Part shown: in pieces, positions 51,594-61,788 of the stretch
Position numbering within the stretch: the first letter of the stretch is position 1
How the letters are laid out: the number at the start of each line of letters is the position of its first letter
NCBI RefSeq assembly: GCF_030866805.1
Contig: NZ_CP133019.1
Coordinates: 2,914,001-2,978,000 of the forward strand
Reading direction: 5' to 3'
DNA from: Microbacterium terrisoli
GTDB lineage: Bacteria; Actinomycetota; Actinomycetes; Actinomycetales; Microbacteriaceae
Length of the DNA: 64,000 nt
The notes under the pieces: model-generated
The model's database searches: none
Told to the model about the DNA's origin: nothing
Seen by the model: only the letters and a program-made list of their open reading frames with translations
Translations under genes and position numbers: made by a program

Positions 51594-52706
51594 TCAGCCG
51601 ACAGAAGTACCCTCCGGTGCTGATGGTCCTCCGCTCGGCGCAAAGCCCTCCGCTCGGCGGGCGCCCGCGCTGTCGCGCACGACGAGCTGTGCGGGCAGCG
51701 TGTACGAGACCGGCGCGGCGCCGCGCTCGATGCCCGACACGAGCACCTCGACCGCGCGGGCGCCCAGCGCATCGAAGTCCTGCCGCACCGTCGTCAACGG
51801 GGGACGGTACTGCGCCGCGTCGGCCACGTCGTCGAAGCCGACCACGCTCACCTCCTCGGGCACACGACGCCCGGCGTCGGCCAGGGCCCGGAGCAATCCG
51901 AGCGCCATCTGGTCGTTCGCCGCGAACACGGCCGTGACGGCGGGGTCGGCCGCGAGGCGCTGTCCGAGTCGGTGCCCGGATGCCGCGGTCCAGTCACCGC
52001 GCACAGGTTCGGGGACCGCCGCACCGGCAGCAACGAGCGCCGCCCGCCAGCCGCGTTCGCGCTCATCGGCCGAGAACGACCTGGCGGGACCGGCGAGATG
52101 GTGGACGGCCGTGTGGCCGAGCGAGAGCAGATGCTCGGTGGCGACCCGGGCGCCGGCGGCATGGTCGGTCTGGACGATGCTGAATCCCGGGCCGCGGGCG
52201 CCGCCGGCGCCATCGAAGCCCGGGCCGCGGGCGCCGTCGGGCGCATCGACCACCACGAGTCGCAGGTCGGCGGGAACCGACGCGTCATGCATGAGCGCCG
52301 TCGCCTCGTTGAGCACTATCGCGCCGTCCACCCCCTGATCGCGCAGCCGCTCGAACGCCGCCGCAATGGGATCGGCCTCGACGTCCGCCGTCCGGCCGAG
52401 GGTCACGACCACGAGGGAGTATCCGCGGGCGGCGGCGGCATCGGCCACGGCCTGCAGCATGCGCGAATTGCCGATCGTCGCCAGGGTCGCCGCAACCAGG
52501 CCGATCGTCTGCGTGCGTCCGGTGCGCAGGGCCCGCGCCGCCCGATGGGGTCGGTAGTCCAGCTCCGCCATGGCGTGCTCCACGCGCGCCCGGGTGACCG
52601 GATCCACGCGCGGACTCGCGTTCACGACCCGCGATACCGTCTGACCTGACACCCCGGCGCGGGCAGCGACATCCGCCATCGACACCCGTCGCGCCGTCGA
52701 CGCCAT
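51594..52706 (-). CDS. LacI-family repressor of galTK
   Basis: 370 residues: HTH MADVAARAGVSGQTVSRVVN, hinge LRTGRTQTIGLV, sensor domain with an insertion containing two GARGPGF repeats (residues ~158-175), then FAANDQMALGLL and SVVGFDDV. Divergent from galT with two palindromic operators in the 130-bp gap. It likely represses galT-galK and itself. Distinct from the 44.3-kb LacI protein: its operators share the TGTTGACGATAACA type rather than TGTTTGCGTAAACA. Probably galactose-responsive. Confidence 0.92.
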   Translation of the reverse strand: MASTARRVSMADVAARAGVSGQTVSRVVNASPRVDPVTRARVEHAMAELDYRPHRAARALRTGRTQTIGLVAATLATIGNSRMLQAVADAAAARGYSLVVVTLGRTADVEADPIAAAFERLRDQGVDGAIVLNEATALMHDASVPADLRLVVVDAPDGARGPGFDGAGGARGPGFSIVQTDHAAGARVATEHLLSLGHTAVHHLAGPARSFSADERERGWRAALVAAGAAVPEPVRGDWTAASGHRLGQRLAADPAVTAVFAANDQMALGLLRALADAGRRVPEEVSVVGFDDVADAAQYRPPLTTVRQDFDALGARAVEVLVSGIERGAAPVSYTLPAQLVVRDSAGARRAEGFAPSGGPSAPEGTSVG

Positions 52707-52774
52707 GCCCCGCCCCTTCCCGACAACCGCGCTCTGCCCGACAACCGCGTGCAGAACTCCGGCATCCCGCTTCG

Positions 52775-52819
52775 TGTTGACGATAACACACTCGAGTTGC
52801 TAGCGTGTGATCGTCAACA
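52775..52819 (+). promoter_or_regulatory. galTK promoter with two LacI-type operators
   Basis: Operator 1 TGTTGACGATAACA (52775-52788) contains -35 TTGACG; an 18-bp spacer leads to -10 TAGCGT (52801-52806). Operator 2 TGTGATCGTCAACA (52806-52819) is the near-exact inverted copy, 31 bp centre to centre. The same two-operator, 18-bp-spacer design is used at the ABC operon. Confidence 0.8.
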
Positions 52820-52835
52820 TGGAGGAGTTCTGAAC

Positions 52836-54004
52836 ATGCCCGTCCCCACCCCCGCAGACGAGCCGACGGTTCTCGGCGGCGGCATCGTCAGGCGCCGCAC
52901 CCACCTGGCCGACGGGCGCGAACTCCTCTACTACGACGACCCCGACACGACCCTCGGCCCCGACCGCGCGGTCGACGCGCGCACTCTCGACCCGCGGCCC
53001 GAGACGGCCACGATGCGCCAGGACGTGCTCACCGGCGACTGGATCTCGGTCGCCGCCGCCCGCCAGAACCGCGCGTTCCTTCCGCCTGCCGAGCTGGACC
53101 CGCTTGCTCCCCAGACCCCGACCAATCCCAGCGAGATTCCCTCGCGCTACGACGTCGCGGTGTTCGAGAACCGTTCCCCGTCATTCGGCCCGGCACTGGC
53201 CGAGGCCACAGCCGCCGCCCCCGCCGCGGGGAATCCTCCCGAGGGGCTCGACGATCTCGCCTCGCTCGGGCTCGGGCGCGAGCGCACGAGCGTCGGTCGC
53301 TGCGAGGTCGTATGCTTCAGCCCCGAGACCACCGGCTCGTTCGGCACGCAGACCGAGACCCGCGCGCGCACCGTGATCGAGGCGTGGGCAGATCGCACCG
53401 CCGCGCTGTCGGCACTGCCGGGCATCGAGCAGGTGTTCCCGTTCGAGAACCGCGGTGAGGCGATCGGGGTGACCCTGGGCCACCCGCACGGCCAGATCTA
53501 CTCGTACCCCTACATCACACCGCGCACACTGCGGACCCTGGCAAGCATCGAACGCACCTCGCCGACGCTGTTCGCCGACATCCTCGACGCCGAACGCTCA
53601 TCCGAGCGGGTCGTGCTCGAGGGCCTGCACTGGAGCGCGTACGTGCCGTTCGCCGCCCGCTGGCCGCTCGAAGTGCATCTGATGCCCCACCGTCAGGTCG
53701 CTGATTTCACCGAGACCTCCGATGCGGAACGCGACGAGCTGGCCCGCCTGTATCTGCTGCTGCTGCGCGGCGTCGACGCGCTCTACCCGACTCCGACCCC
53801 CTACATCGCCGCATGGCATCAGGCGCCGGTGCGCGTGGCCCGCGACTCGTATCGCCTGCACCTCGAGCTGACCAGCCCTCGTCGTGCGGCCGACAAGCTC
53901 AAGTACCTGGCCGGGTCAGAGGCGGCGATGGGCGCCTGGATCGCCGACATCCCACCCGAGACCGCCGCCGCCCGACTGCGCGACGCGCTGGCGGGGGTGT
54001 CCCG

Positions 54005-54008
<4 letters not shown>
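52836..54008 (+). CDS. galT: Galactose-1-phosphate uridylyltransferase
   Basis: 390 residues, transfers UMP between UDP-glucose and galactose-1-phosphate. The active-site GHPHGQIYSYPY motif carries the nucleophilic histidine; FENRSPSFGP and LEVHLMPHRQV are further family blocks. GGAGGAG lies upstream of ATG 52836. ATGA overlap with galK. Repressed by the divergent LacI protein according to the operator layout. Confidence 0.95.
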
Positions 54009-55249
<1,241 letters not shown>

Positions 55250-55256
55250 GCGGCGC

Positions 55257-57503
55257 TCAGCGCCCGGCGTTCGCCGCCGCCAGCAGACCCTCGATCTGCT
55301 CGCGGGTGACCGGGACGCCGGGGAAGCCCACCATGCGTCCGATGGGGAAGGACGCCATCATCTTGGCCATGCCGTCGTCGTCGTCGAAGCCGCCCGTGAG
55401 CGCGGCCATGGCCTGCTGCACGACCGGGCCGGCGACCGGGTCGGCCAGCAGGTCGCCGACAGAGGATTCCATGGTCAGTGGCAGCCGCACCTCGTCGCCG
55501 GCGATCTGCACCGTGGTCGCGGTGCGGATGTCGCGGCTCGACGAGCCGACCTCGACGGTGTAGGCACCGCCCTCCATGACCCAGCGGTCCACGCGCACGT
55601 CCCAGTACGCCAGGTCGGCGCGGCGCACCGTGAGAGTGACCTCCCGTGTCTGGCCGGGCGCCAGCTGAAGCGAGGCGAACGCCTTCAGTTCGCGCGGTGC
55701 GCGCTGCACGATCGATCCGGCGCGGCCGGTGTAGACCTGCACCACCTCTCGACCGGCGACAGCACCCGTGTTGGTCACCGGCACGGTCACGGTCACATCG
55801 CCCGACGAGGTGACCGCGGCCGCGGCATCCCCGTACGAGAACGTCGTATACGACAGCCCGTGGCCGAACGGGTAGGCCACCTCGAGCCCGCGCGCGTCAT
55901 ACCACCGATAGCCGACGAGCACGCCCTCGCCGTAGCGCACGTGCCCGAACTCGCCGGGGAAGCCACCGTACGACGGGCTGTCCTCCAGCCGCAGCGGGAT
56001 GGTCTCGGTGAGCCTTCCCGACGGGTTCACGGCGCCCAGCAGCACGTCGGCCGTCGCCGATCCCCCCGCCTGACCCAGCAGCCATCCTTCGACGATCGCC
56101 GGCACCCGGTCGCGGAACGGCAGCGCCACCACTCCCCCGTTGGAGAGCACGACCACCGTGCGCGGGTTGGCGGCAACGACCGCATCGAGCACGGCCAGCT
56201 GCGCGGCAGGCAGGTCGATGTGCTCGCGGTCGTAGCCCTCGGACTCGGCCGCTGCCGGCAGCCCGAGAAAGACCACTGCCACCTCGGCGGCAGCGGCGGC
56301 AGCGACCGCATCGGCGGCCAGCTGCGCATCGTCGTCGTGGCCGGTCAGCGAGAAGCCCGGCGCGTACGCGGCATCGGACACCACCTCGCGGATCGCGTCC
56401 AGCGCCGTGTCGAGCCGGGTCGGATTGATCAGCGACGAGCCCGCCCCCTGATAGCGCGGCGTCTCGGCGAACGCGCCGATCACGGCGATCTTCTGACCGG
56501 CGTGCAACGGCAGCAGCGCGCCGTCGTTCTTCAGCAGCACGATCGAGCGGCCGGCCGCTTCGCGTGCCAGCGCGTGGTGGGCGGCGACCCAGCGGCCATC
56601 GTCGATGTCGGGGCCGGATGCCGGGGGCCTGGCCTGTGCCTTGCGCACGAGGTCGAGCACCCGGCCGGCCGCGACATCCAGTGCCCGCTCGTCCAGCGTG
56701 CCGCCCTGCACCGCGGCGACCAGCTGGGCATCGGTGCGCCCACCGCTGGCGGGCATCTCGAGATCCAATCCCGCCGGCAGCCCCTTCACCCGGTCGTTGA
56801 CCGCGCCCCAATCCGAGACGACGAGGCCCTCGAAACCCCACTCGTCCCGCAGCACGTGCGTGAGCAGCCACGGGTCCTCGGAGGCATACACGCCGTTGAT
56901 GCGGTTGTACGAGCACATCACCGTCCACGGCTGGGCGTCTTCGACCACGTGCTGGAATGCGCGCAGATAGATCTCGCGCAGCGGCCGGGGATCGACGTCG
57001 CTGCTGGCGCGCATGCGGTCGAACTCCTGGTTGTTGGCCGCGAAGTGCTTCAACGACGCGCCGACGCCCCGCGACTGGATGCCGCGCACCAGGCCCGCGC
57101 CCATGACCCCGGCCAGGATCGGGTCCTCGGAGAAGTACTCGAAGTTGCGCCCGCACAGCAGCGACCGCTTGATGTTCACGCCCGGTCCCAGGATCACTGC
57201 GACGTCTGCGATCGCCGATTCGACGCCGAGGGCGACGCCGACGCGTTCGGCCAGCGCGGGATCGAACGACGCGCCCAGCCCGACCGCCGGGGGAAAGCAC
57301 GTCGCCGGCACGCTGTCGGCGATGCCCAGGTGATCGGCCGATCCCGCCTGCCTGCGCAGCCCGTGCGGTCCGTCGGTGAGCATGATCGACGGGATGCCGG
57401 CATCCGGCACCGCCTTGGTCGTCCAGAAGTCCGCTCCGCTGGTCAGCGACGCCTTCTGCTCGAGCGTCAGGCCCGACGCATCGACGGGAATCCAGTCGGT
57501 CAT
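55257..57503 (-). CDS. Glycoside hydrolase family 3 protein (beta-glucosidase-like)
   Basis: 748 residues, full GH3 layout: (alpha/beta)8 domain with LTDGPHGLR, the KHFAANNQE substrate block, nucleophile Asp in VVSDWGAVND (~residue 229); then the alpha/beta sandwich domain, the PA-like region and a C-terminal fibronectin-III-like domain. No signal peptide, so intracellular. ATG 57503 has AAAGGTG upstream. Divergent from a TetR gene whose probable operator overlaps the promoter (TATCGT -10 on the minus strand). Acts on imported beta-glycosides; specificity not readable. Confidence 0.92.
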   Translation of the reverse strand: MTDWIPVDASGLTLEQKASLTSGADFWTTKAVPDAGIPSIMLTDGPHGLRRQAGSADHLGIADSVPATCFPPAVGLGASFDPALAERVGVALGVESAIADVAVILGPGVNIKRSLLCGRNFEYFSEDPILAGVMGAGLVRGIQSRGVGASLKHFAANNQEFDRMRASSDVDPRPLREIYLRAFQHVVEDAQPWTVMCSYNRINGVYASEDPWLLTHVLRDEWGFEGLVVSDWGAVNDRVKGLPAGLDLEMPASGGRTDAQLVAAVQGGTLDERALDVAAGRVLDLVRKAQARPPASGPDIDDGRWVAAHHALAREAAGRSIVLLKNDGALLPLHAGQKIAVIGAFAETPRYQGAGSSLINPTRLDTALDAIREVVSDAAYAPGFSLTGHDDDAQLAADAVAAAAAAEVAVVFLGLPAAAESEGYDREHIDLPAAQLAVLDAVVAANPRTVVVLSNGGVVALPFRDRVPAIVEGWLLGQAGGSATADVLLGAVNPSGRLTETIPLRLEDSPSYGGFPGEFGHVRYGEGVLVGYRWYDARGLEVAYPFGHGLSYTTFSYGDAAAAVTSSGDVTVTVPVTNTGAVAGREVVQVYTGRAGSIVQRAPRELKAFASLQLAPGQTREVTLTVRRADLAYWDVRVDRWVMEGGAYTVEVGSSSRDIRTATTVQIAGDEVRLPLTMESSVGDLLADPVAGPVVQQAMAALTGGFDDDDGMAKMMASFPIGRMVGFPGVPVTREQIEGLLAAANAGR

Positions 57504-57555
57504 GACATCACCTTTCACCCAGCGACCTCGCCGCTGCTCGACGGCGAGCACCACA

Positions 57556-57578
57556 GAAACCTTACGATACTCGGTTTC
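57556..57578. promoter_or_regulatory. Putative TetR operator between the GH3 and tetR genes
   Basis: GAAACC (57556-57561) and GGTTTC (57573-57578) form a 6-11-6 inverted repeat. On the minus strand the GH3 -10 candidate TATCGT lies inside the spacer. It is 31 bp from the tetR start. Confidence 0.55.
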
Positions 57579-57609
57579 CATTGGCCGCACCCCGGCCTAT
57601 CGTGTGGCT

Positions 57610-58230
57610 ATGCCGAAACACAGCGCGAGTGCGCGCGGTTCATATGCCAAGGGCATCGTCAAACGCGAAGAGATCCTGACCCGTGCGCTCGAGGTCATCG
57701 CCCGCGAGGGGTACCGCGGCGCGTCGGTCAAGGAGATCGCCGCGGCGGCAGAGCTCAGTCAGGCAGGACTGCTGCACTACTTCGGCTCGAAAGAAGAGCT
57801 GTTCACCGCGATTCTGCGCAAGCGCGACGAGGTCGACACCGGCCAGGCCGGCGTGGACGGCCGCAGCCGCGACATCCCCCTGGATGAGCTGCGCGGCGAG
57901 GTCGTGCGCATCATCAGGCACAACAGCGAGGTGCCCGGCCTCGTGGAGCTGTTCTCCCGCCTGGCCGTGGACGCCGCCGACACCGCGCACCCCGCGCACG
58001 CGTTCTTCGTCGAGCGCGGCACTGCCCTGCGCGACGTGTTCACCCGCTCGCTGACCGCCGGCCAGGCAGACGGATCCGTGCGCGACGACATCAATCCGGC
58101 CACGATGGCCCGGGCGCTGCAGGCGATCGCCGACGGCGCGCAGCTGCAATGGATGCTGCAGCCCGAGGTCGACATGACGACGGTCGTGGACGCCCTGTTC
58201 GTGCTGTTGTCGCCGCCGTCCACGCGCTGA
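57610..58230 (+). CDS. TetR-family transcriptional regulator
   Basis: 206 residues: HTH EILTRALEVIAREGYRGASVKEIAAAAELSQAGLLHYFGSK split over the first 60 residues in the classical TetR_N pattern, then a helical ligand domain. Leaderless start (TATCGT six bases before ATG 57610). Divergent from the GH3 gene and probably its local repressor, responding to a glycoside or aglycone. Confidence 0.9.
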   Translation: MPKHSASARGSYAKGIVKREEILTRALEVIAREGYRGASVKEIAAAAELSQAGLLHYFGSKEELFTAILRKRDEVDTGQAGVDGRSRDIPLDELRGEVVRIIRHNSEVPGLVELFSRLAVDAADTAHPAHAFFVERGTALRDVFTRSLTAGQADGSVRDDINPATMARALQAIADGAQLQWMLQPEVDMTTVVDALFVLLSPPSTR

Positions 58231-58261
58231 CCGCACGCGCCGACCGGCCCCGCATGGCCCC

Positions 58262-58291
58262 TCACGACAGCGCGGGTCACGACAGCGCGGG
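58262..58291. repeat. 15-bp tandem duplication at the LLM gene stop codon
   Basis: TCACGACAGCGCGGG occurs twice in succession. On the minus strand the inner copy holds the last codons and TGA of the oxidoreductase gene, and the outer copy repeats them downstream. Same size and placement as at the pgm stop. Confidence 0.8.
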
Positions 58292-59263
58292 GATGACCTC
58301 CCGCTCGAACAGCTCGACACCCGAGGTGTCGTACGCGAGCTCGGGGAAGTAGTGGATGCTGTACCCCAGCCCGTGATCGCGACGACGGGTCAGGCGCTCG
58401 ACGACCTGCTCGGGCGTGCCGAAGCCGTCCGAGGCGAGGTACTCCTGCTCGACCTGGTCCGCGCGCTCCTGACCGAGGTGCGGCAGCAGCCGCGCCTTCA
58501 CCGCGGCAAGACGCTCGTGCGCTTCGGCCTCGGTGGCACCCACGATCGTGTTGAAGTTCGACGACCGCACGATCTCGGCCTGATCGCGCCCGAGCGCCTC
58601 GCAGTGCCCGCGCAGCGCGGCATCCTTGCGCGTGAACTCTTCGAGCGTGCCGGTGAAGTTCGTGTACGACGCGTACTGCGCGGCGATCTTCAGGGTCACC
58701 TTCAACCCGTCTCCGGCGATCCACAGCGGGACGCCACCGGGCTGGAGAGGAAGCGGGCGCATGATGGCGCCGTCGACCTGGTACTTACGGCCGTCGAGGG
58801 TCGCGGTGCCGGTGGTCCACGCCTGGTGCATGATCTCCACTCCCTCCCGCAGCATGCGCAGCCGCTGCGGGATCTCGGGGAATCCATAGCCGTAGGCGCG
58901 CCACTCGTGCTCGTACCACCCGCCGCCGATGCCCATCTCCAGCCGCCCCGACGAGACGTGGTCGATCGTGGCGGCGACCTTCGCGAGGTAGGCGGGGTTG
59001 CGGTAGCCGATGCACGTGCACATCTGGCCGATGCGCACCCGTGAGGTGGATGCCGCGAACGCCGCCATCAGCGCCCATGCCTCGTGCGTGGCCTCGGCGC
59101 TGGGCACCGGAGTGGTGTGGAAGTGGTCGTACACCCACAGCGATTCCCAGGGTCCGGTGTCGGCACGCTGCGCGAGTGAGCGCATCGTGGCCCAATGATC
59201 GGCGGGGTCGATGCCCACCAGGTCGAAGCGCCAGCCCTGAGGAAGAAAAGTTCCGAATCGCAT
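58277..59263 (-). CDS. LLM-class F420-dependent oxidoreductase
   Basis: 328-residue TIM-barrel flavin/F420 enzyme: starts MRFGTFLPQGW, with ESLWVYDHFHTTP, RIGQMCTC and MGIGGGWYEHEWRAYGYGFP, blocks typical of F420-dependent LLM proteins of actinobacteria. Leaderless start at 59263 (TAGGCT six bases upstream). Substrate unknown. Confidence 0.9.
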   Translation of the reverse strand: MRFGTFLPQGWRFDLVGIDPADHWATMRSLAQRADTGPWESLWVYDHFHTTPVPSAEATHEAWALMAAFAASTSRVRIGQMCTCIGYRNPAYLAKVAATIDHVSSGRLEMGIGGGWYEHEWRAYGYGFPEIPQRLRMLREGVEIMHQAWTTGTATLDGRKYQVDGAIMRPLPLQPGGVPLWIAGDGLKVTLKIAAQYASYTNFTGTLEEFTRKDAALRGHCEALGRDQAEIVRSSNFNTIVGATEAEAHERLAAVKARLLPHLGQERADQVEQEYLASDGFGTPEQVVERLTRRRDHGLGYSIHYFPELAYDTSGVELFEREVIPALS

Positions 59264-59329
59264 GACGCCAGCCTATGGCCGGGGGCCCCGGCGCCTGAGC
59301 CGGCGCAGCGACGGCAACAGCTGCACCGG

Positions 59330-60856
59330 CTACAGCAACGCCCGCACCGACGCGTAGGCGTCCGGCATGTCGTGCACCGTCGTGTCGTACACCCGGGCGA
59401 TGCCCCGCTCATCCGTCGGCGGCCAGCCGGGATCGCCGTCGACCACGAACGCGACAGCCGCCGCGTGCACGGCATCGGCGAGCGCCTGCGGCGGGTTCGG
59501 GCCTGCCAGCGGGACCATCGCCGGCCCGTCCAGGCAGTCGAAGAAGAACGGCACGTCCAGGCAATGCTCTGCGAAGCCGAAGCGGCCCGACGGCCACGAG
59601 AAGCGATACACCCACGTGGGTGCGGCATCGGCGATGTCGCCTGCCGCCTCACGCCGGGCCGCTGCGATCTGCACCACCGCGGTCCGGAACAGACGGTCGG
59701 TGACCAGGCGCCCGCCCAGGCGCGCCTTGCCCTTGGCCGCGACATCGGCGTTGGCGGCCAGGTACTCCTTGCGTGCCGTCCCCGTCAGCCCCAGCTTGCG
59801 CAGCAGCAGCCCGCGCGGCACCCAGCGCAGCTTCTCACCCGCCTCCGCGAGCACCATCGTGAACTCGTCGTCGGTCGTTCCGAGCACGAGCGGCTTGTCG
59901 GCACCGACACCCGCGCGCAGCGAGTCGCGTGTGGGGCGCGGCAGCAGGTCACCGTCCACGACCGGTCCCAGCGGCAGCCCGTCGTCGATGATCGAGCTCA
60001 TGCGGCCGGGGTCGAGCGCGGTCGCGTTCTTCTGCAGCTCGAGCACACGCAGCTCGCTCAGCGACGACAGCCCGGCCCGTGTGGGTGCGACGGAGCCCGC
60101 CTCGGCCACGGCGCGCCCGAGCGCCTCGGAACGCTCGGCGGACACGTCGGCGAGCACACCCGACAGTGCGTAAGCGCTGTGGAACAGGTGCTGAGCGGCC
60201 GGCATGCCCAGCAGCGTCAAGACGGCCCCACCGCCGGCCGACTGCCCGGCGATGGTCACCCGGTCCGGGTCTCCCCCGAACGCGGCGATGTTCTGCTGCA
60301 CCCACTCCAGCGCCAGCAGCCAGTCGCGCACGGCGCGGTTGGAGGGGGCATCCTCGATCCACCCGAAGCCGTCGAAGCCCACGCGATACGACAGCGACAC
60401 GGTCACGACGCCGTCCCGGTTGAATGCGCGTCCGTCGTACCAGGGGCTGGCCGGAGAACCGCTGATGTAGCCGCCGCCGTGGATCCACACGAGCACCGGC
60501 AGGCCTGCAGCCTCGGGATCGGGAGTGAACACGTTGACGTTGAGCGTGGAGTCCCCGGGGATGCTCGGCTCGGGGATGAGTGTGATCCCCGGGTCGCCGC
60601 GCTGCGCGGTCGGGCCGAACGCGAGCGCGTCGCGCACTCCCTGCCACGGCGCTTTGGGCACCGGGGCCGCGAACCGCAGCTCGCCCACCGGCGCCTCGGC
60701 GAACGGGATGCCCAGGAAGGCCACCGACCGCGGGTACCGGCCGCCGGCTGCGGTGGGACGGCGGCATCCGCGCACACGCCCTGCCGCGGTCTCGACCTCG
60801 ACGTACTCCTCCTCGGGGGTGGGACTGCGGGGTGCGTCGGCGGACTGCTGTGTCAT
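59330..60856 (-). CDS. Carboxylesterase/lipase family (type B) hydrolase
   Basis: 508-residue alpha/beta hydrolase: oxyanion segment WIHGGGYISGS, nucleophile Ser in AGQSAGGGAV (~residue 205), acidic residue in TTDDEFT and His in FAEHCLDVPFF near residue 432. Cytoplasmic (no signal peptide). ATG 60856 overlaps the stop of the DNA methyltransferase gene (ATGA), an unusual but clear coupling. Hydrolyses carboxyl esters; natural substrate unknown. Confidence 0.9.
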   Translation of the reverse strand: MTQQSADAPRSPTPEEEYVEVETAAGRVRGCRRPTAAGGRYPRSVAFLGIPFAEAPVGELRFAAPVPKAPWQGVRDALAFGPTAQRGDPGITLIPEPSIPGDSTLNVNVFTPDPEAAGLPVLVWIHGGGYISGSPASPWYDGRAFNRDGVVTVSLSYRVGFDGFGWIEDAPSNRAVRDWLLALEWVQQNIAAFGGDPDRVTIAGQSAGGGAVLTLLGMPAAQHLFHSAYALSGVLADVSAERSEALGRAVAEAGSVAPTRAGLSSLSELRVLELQKNATALDPGRMSSIIDDGLPLGPVVDGDLLPRPTRDSLRAGVGADKPLVLGTTDDEFTMVLAEAGEKLRWVPRGLLLRKLGLTGTARKEYLAANADVAAKGKARLGGRLVTDRLFRTAVVQIAAARREAAGDIADAAPTWVYRFSWPSGRFGFAEHCLDVPFFFDCLDGPAMVPLAGPNPPQALADAVHAAAVAFVVDGDPGWPPTDERGIARVYDTTVHDMPDAYASVRALL

Positions 60857-61788
60857 GGTGACTCCTTTTTCCCGGCCAGCCGGGCCTGTGGCATCCTGCG
60901 GCGCATGACCTCGATCGCGTCGGCGTTGTCGTCCACCAGCACGGCGTGCCGGCCGAGGGCAGCGGCCACCGCCCCGGTCGTGCCGCTGCCGGCGAACAGG
61001 TCGAGCACGCGATCGCCCTCACGGCTGGAGGCCTGCACGATGCGGCGCAGCACTCCCTCGGGCTTCTGCGTCGGGTAGCCGGTCTTCTCCCGGCCCGTGG
61101 TCGGCACGATCGTATGCCACCACACATCGGTGGGGAGCTTGCCGCGCGCCGCCTTCTCGGGCGTGACCAGTCCCGGGGCCATGTACGGCTCGCGATCGAC
61201 GGCCGACGAGTCGAACCAGTAGCGACCGGGGTCCTTCACGTAGACCAGGATCGTCTCGTGCTTGGTGGGCCAGCGACGCCTGCTCTTCGCGCCGTAGTCG
61301 TAGACCCACACGATCTCGTTGAGAAACCGGTCGCGGCCGAACAGGGCGTCCATCAGCACTTTCGCGTAGTGCACCTCGCGGAAGTCGAGGTGCAGATACA
61401 GCGTGCCGTCCTCGGCCAGCAGCCGCCACGCCTCGCGCAGCCGCGGCTCGAGGAACGCCCAGTAGTCGTCGAACCGGTCGTCGTAGGCGCGCAGGTCTCC
61501 GCGCAGCCGCTCGTACTCGCGCCCGTGGAACCCGTGCCGGCGGACCGGCTCAGAGGCGTCGTCGGAGGCGGGGGCCGCGGCAGGAGTCGCGGATGCCGTG
61601 GCCAGGGCGGTCTCGACGACCCGGGTGCGCACCCGCCCGGTGTTGAACGGCGGGTCCAGGTAGATCAGCGTGAACGACGCATCCGGCAGCGAGCGGGCGA
61701 CCTCGAGGTTGTCGCCGTGGTGGATCTGGACGGTTCCCACCGGCGACGGCGGGGAAGAAGCGGCATCCACTGCCTGGTGCCCGATCAC
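60853..61788 (-). CDS. Beta-class DNA methyltransferase, orphan
   Basis: 311 residues from GTG 61788, which overlaps the lipoate-ligase stop (GTGA); GTG 61806 is an alternative. Motif IV LIYLDPPFNTG comes first and motif I LDLFAGSGTTGAVA last, the beta-class order of N6-adenine/N4-cytosine methyltransferases. Between them: DLRAYDDRFDDYW, YLHLDFREVHY and a target-recognition region with DYGAKSRRRWPTKHE. No restriction endonuclease gene is next to it, so it is likely a regulatory or protective solitary methyltransferase. It is coupled to metabolic genes on both sides. Confidence 0.85.
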   Translation of the reverse strand: MIGHQAVDAASSPPSPVGTVQIHHGDNLEVARSLPDASFTLIYLDPPFNTGRVRTRVVETALATASATPAAAPASDDASEPVRRHGFHGREYERLRGDLRAYDDRFDDYWAFLEPRLREAWRLLAEDGTLYLHLDFREVHYAKVLMDALFGRDRFLNEIVWVYDYGAKSRRRWPTKHETILVYVKDPGRYWFDSSAVDREPYMAPGLVTPEKAARGKLPTDVWWHTIVPTTGREKTGYPTQKPEGVLRRIVQASSREGDRVLDLFAGSGTTGAVAAALGRHAVLVDDNADAIEVMRRRMPQARLAGKKESP

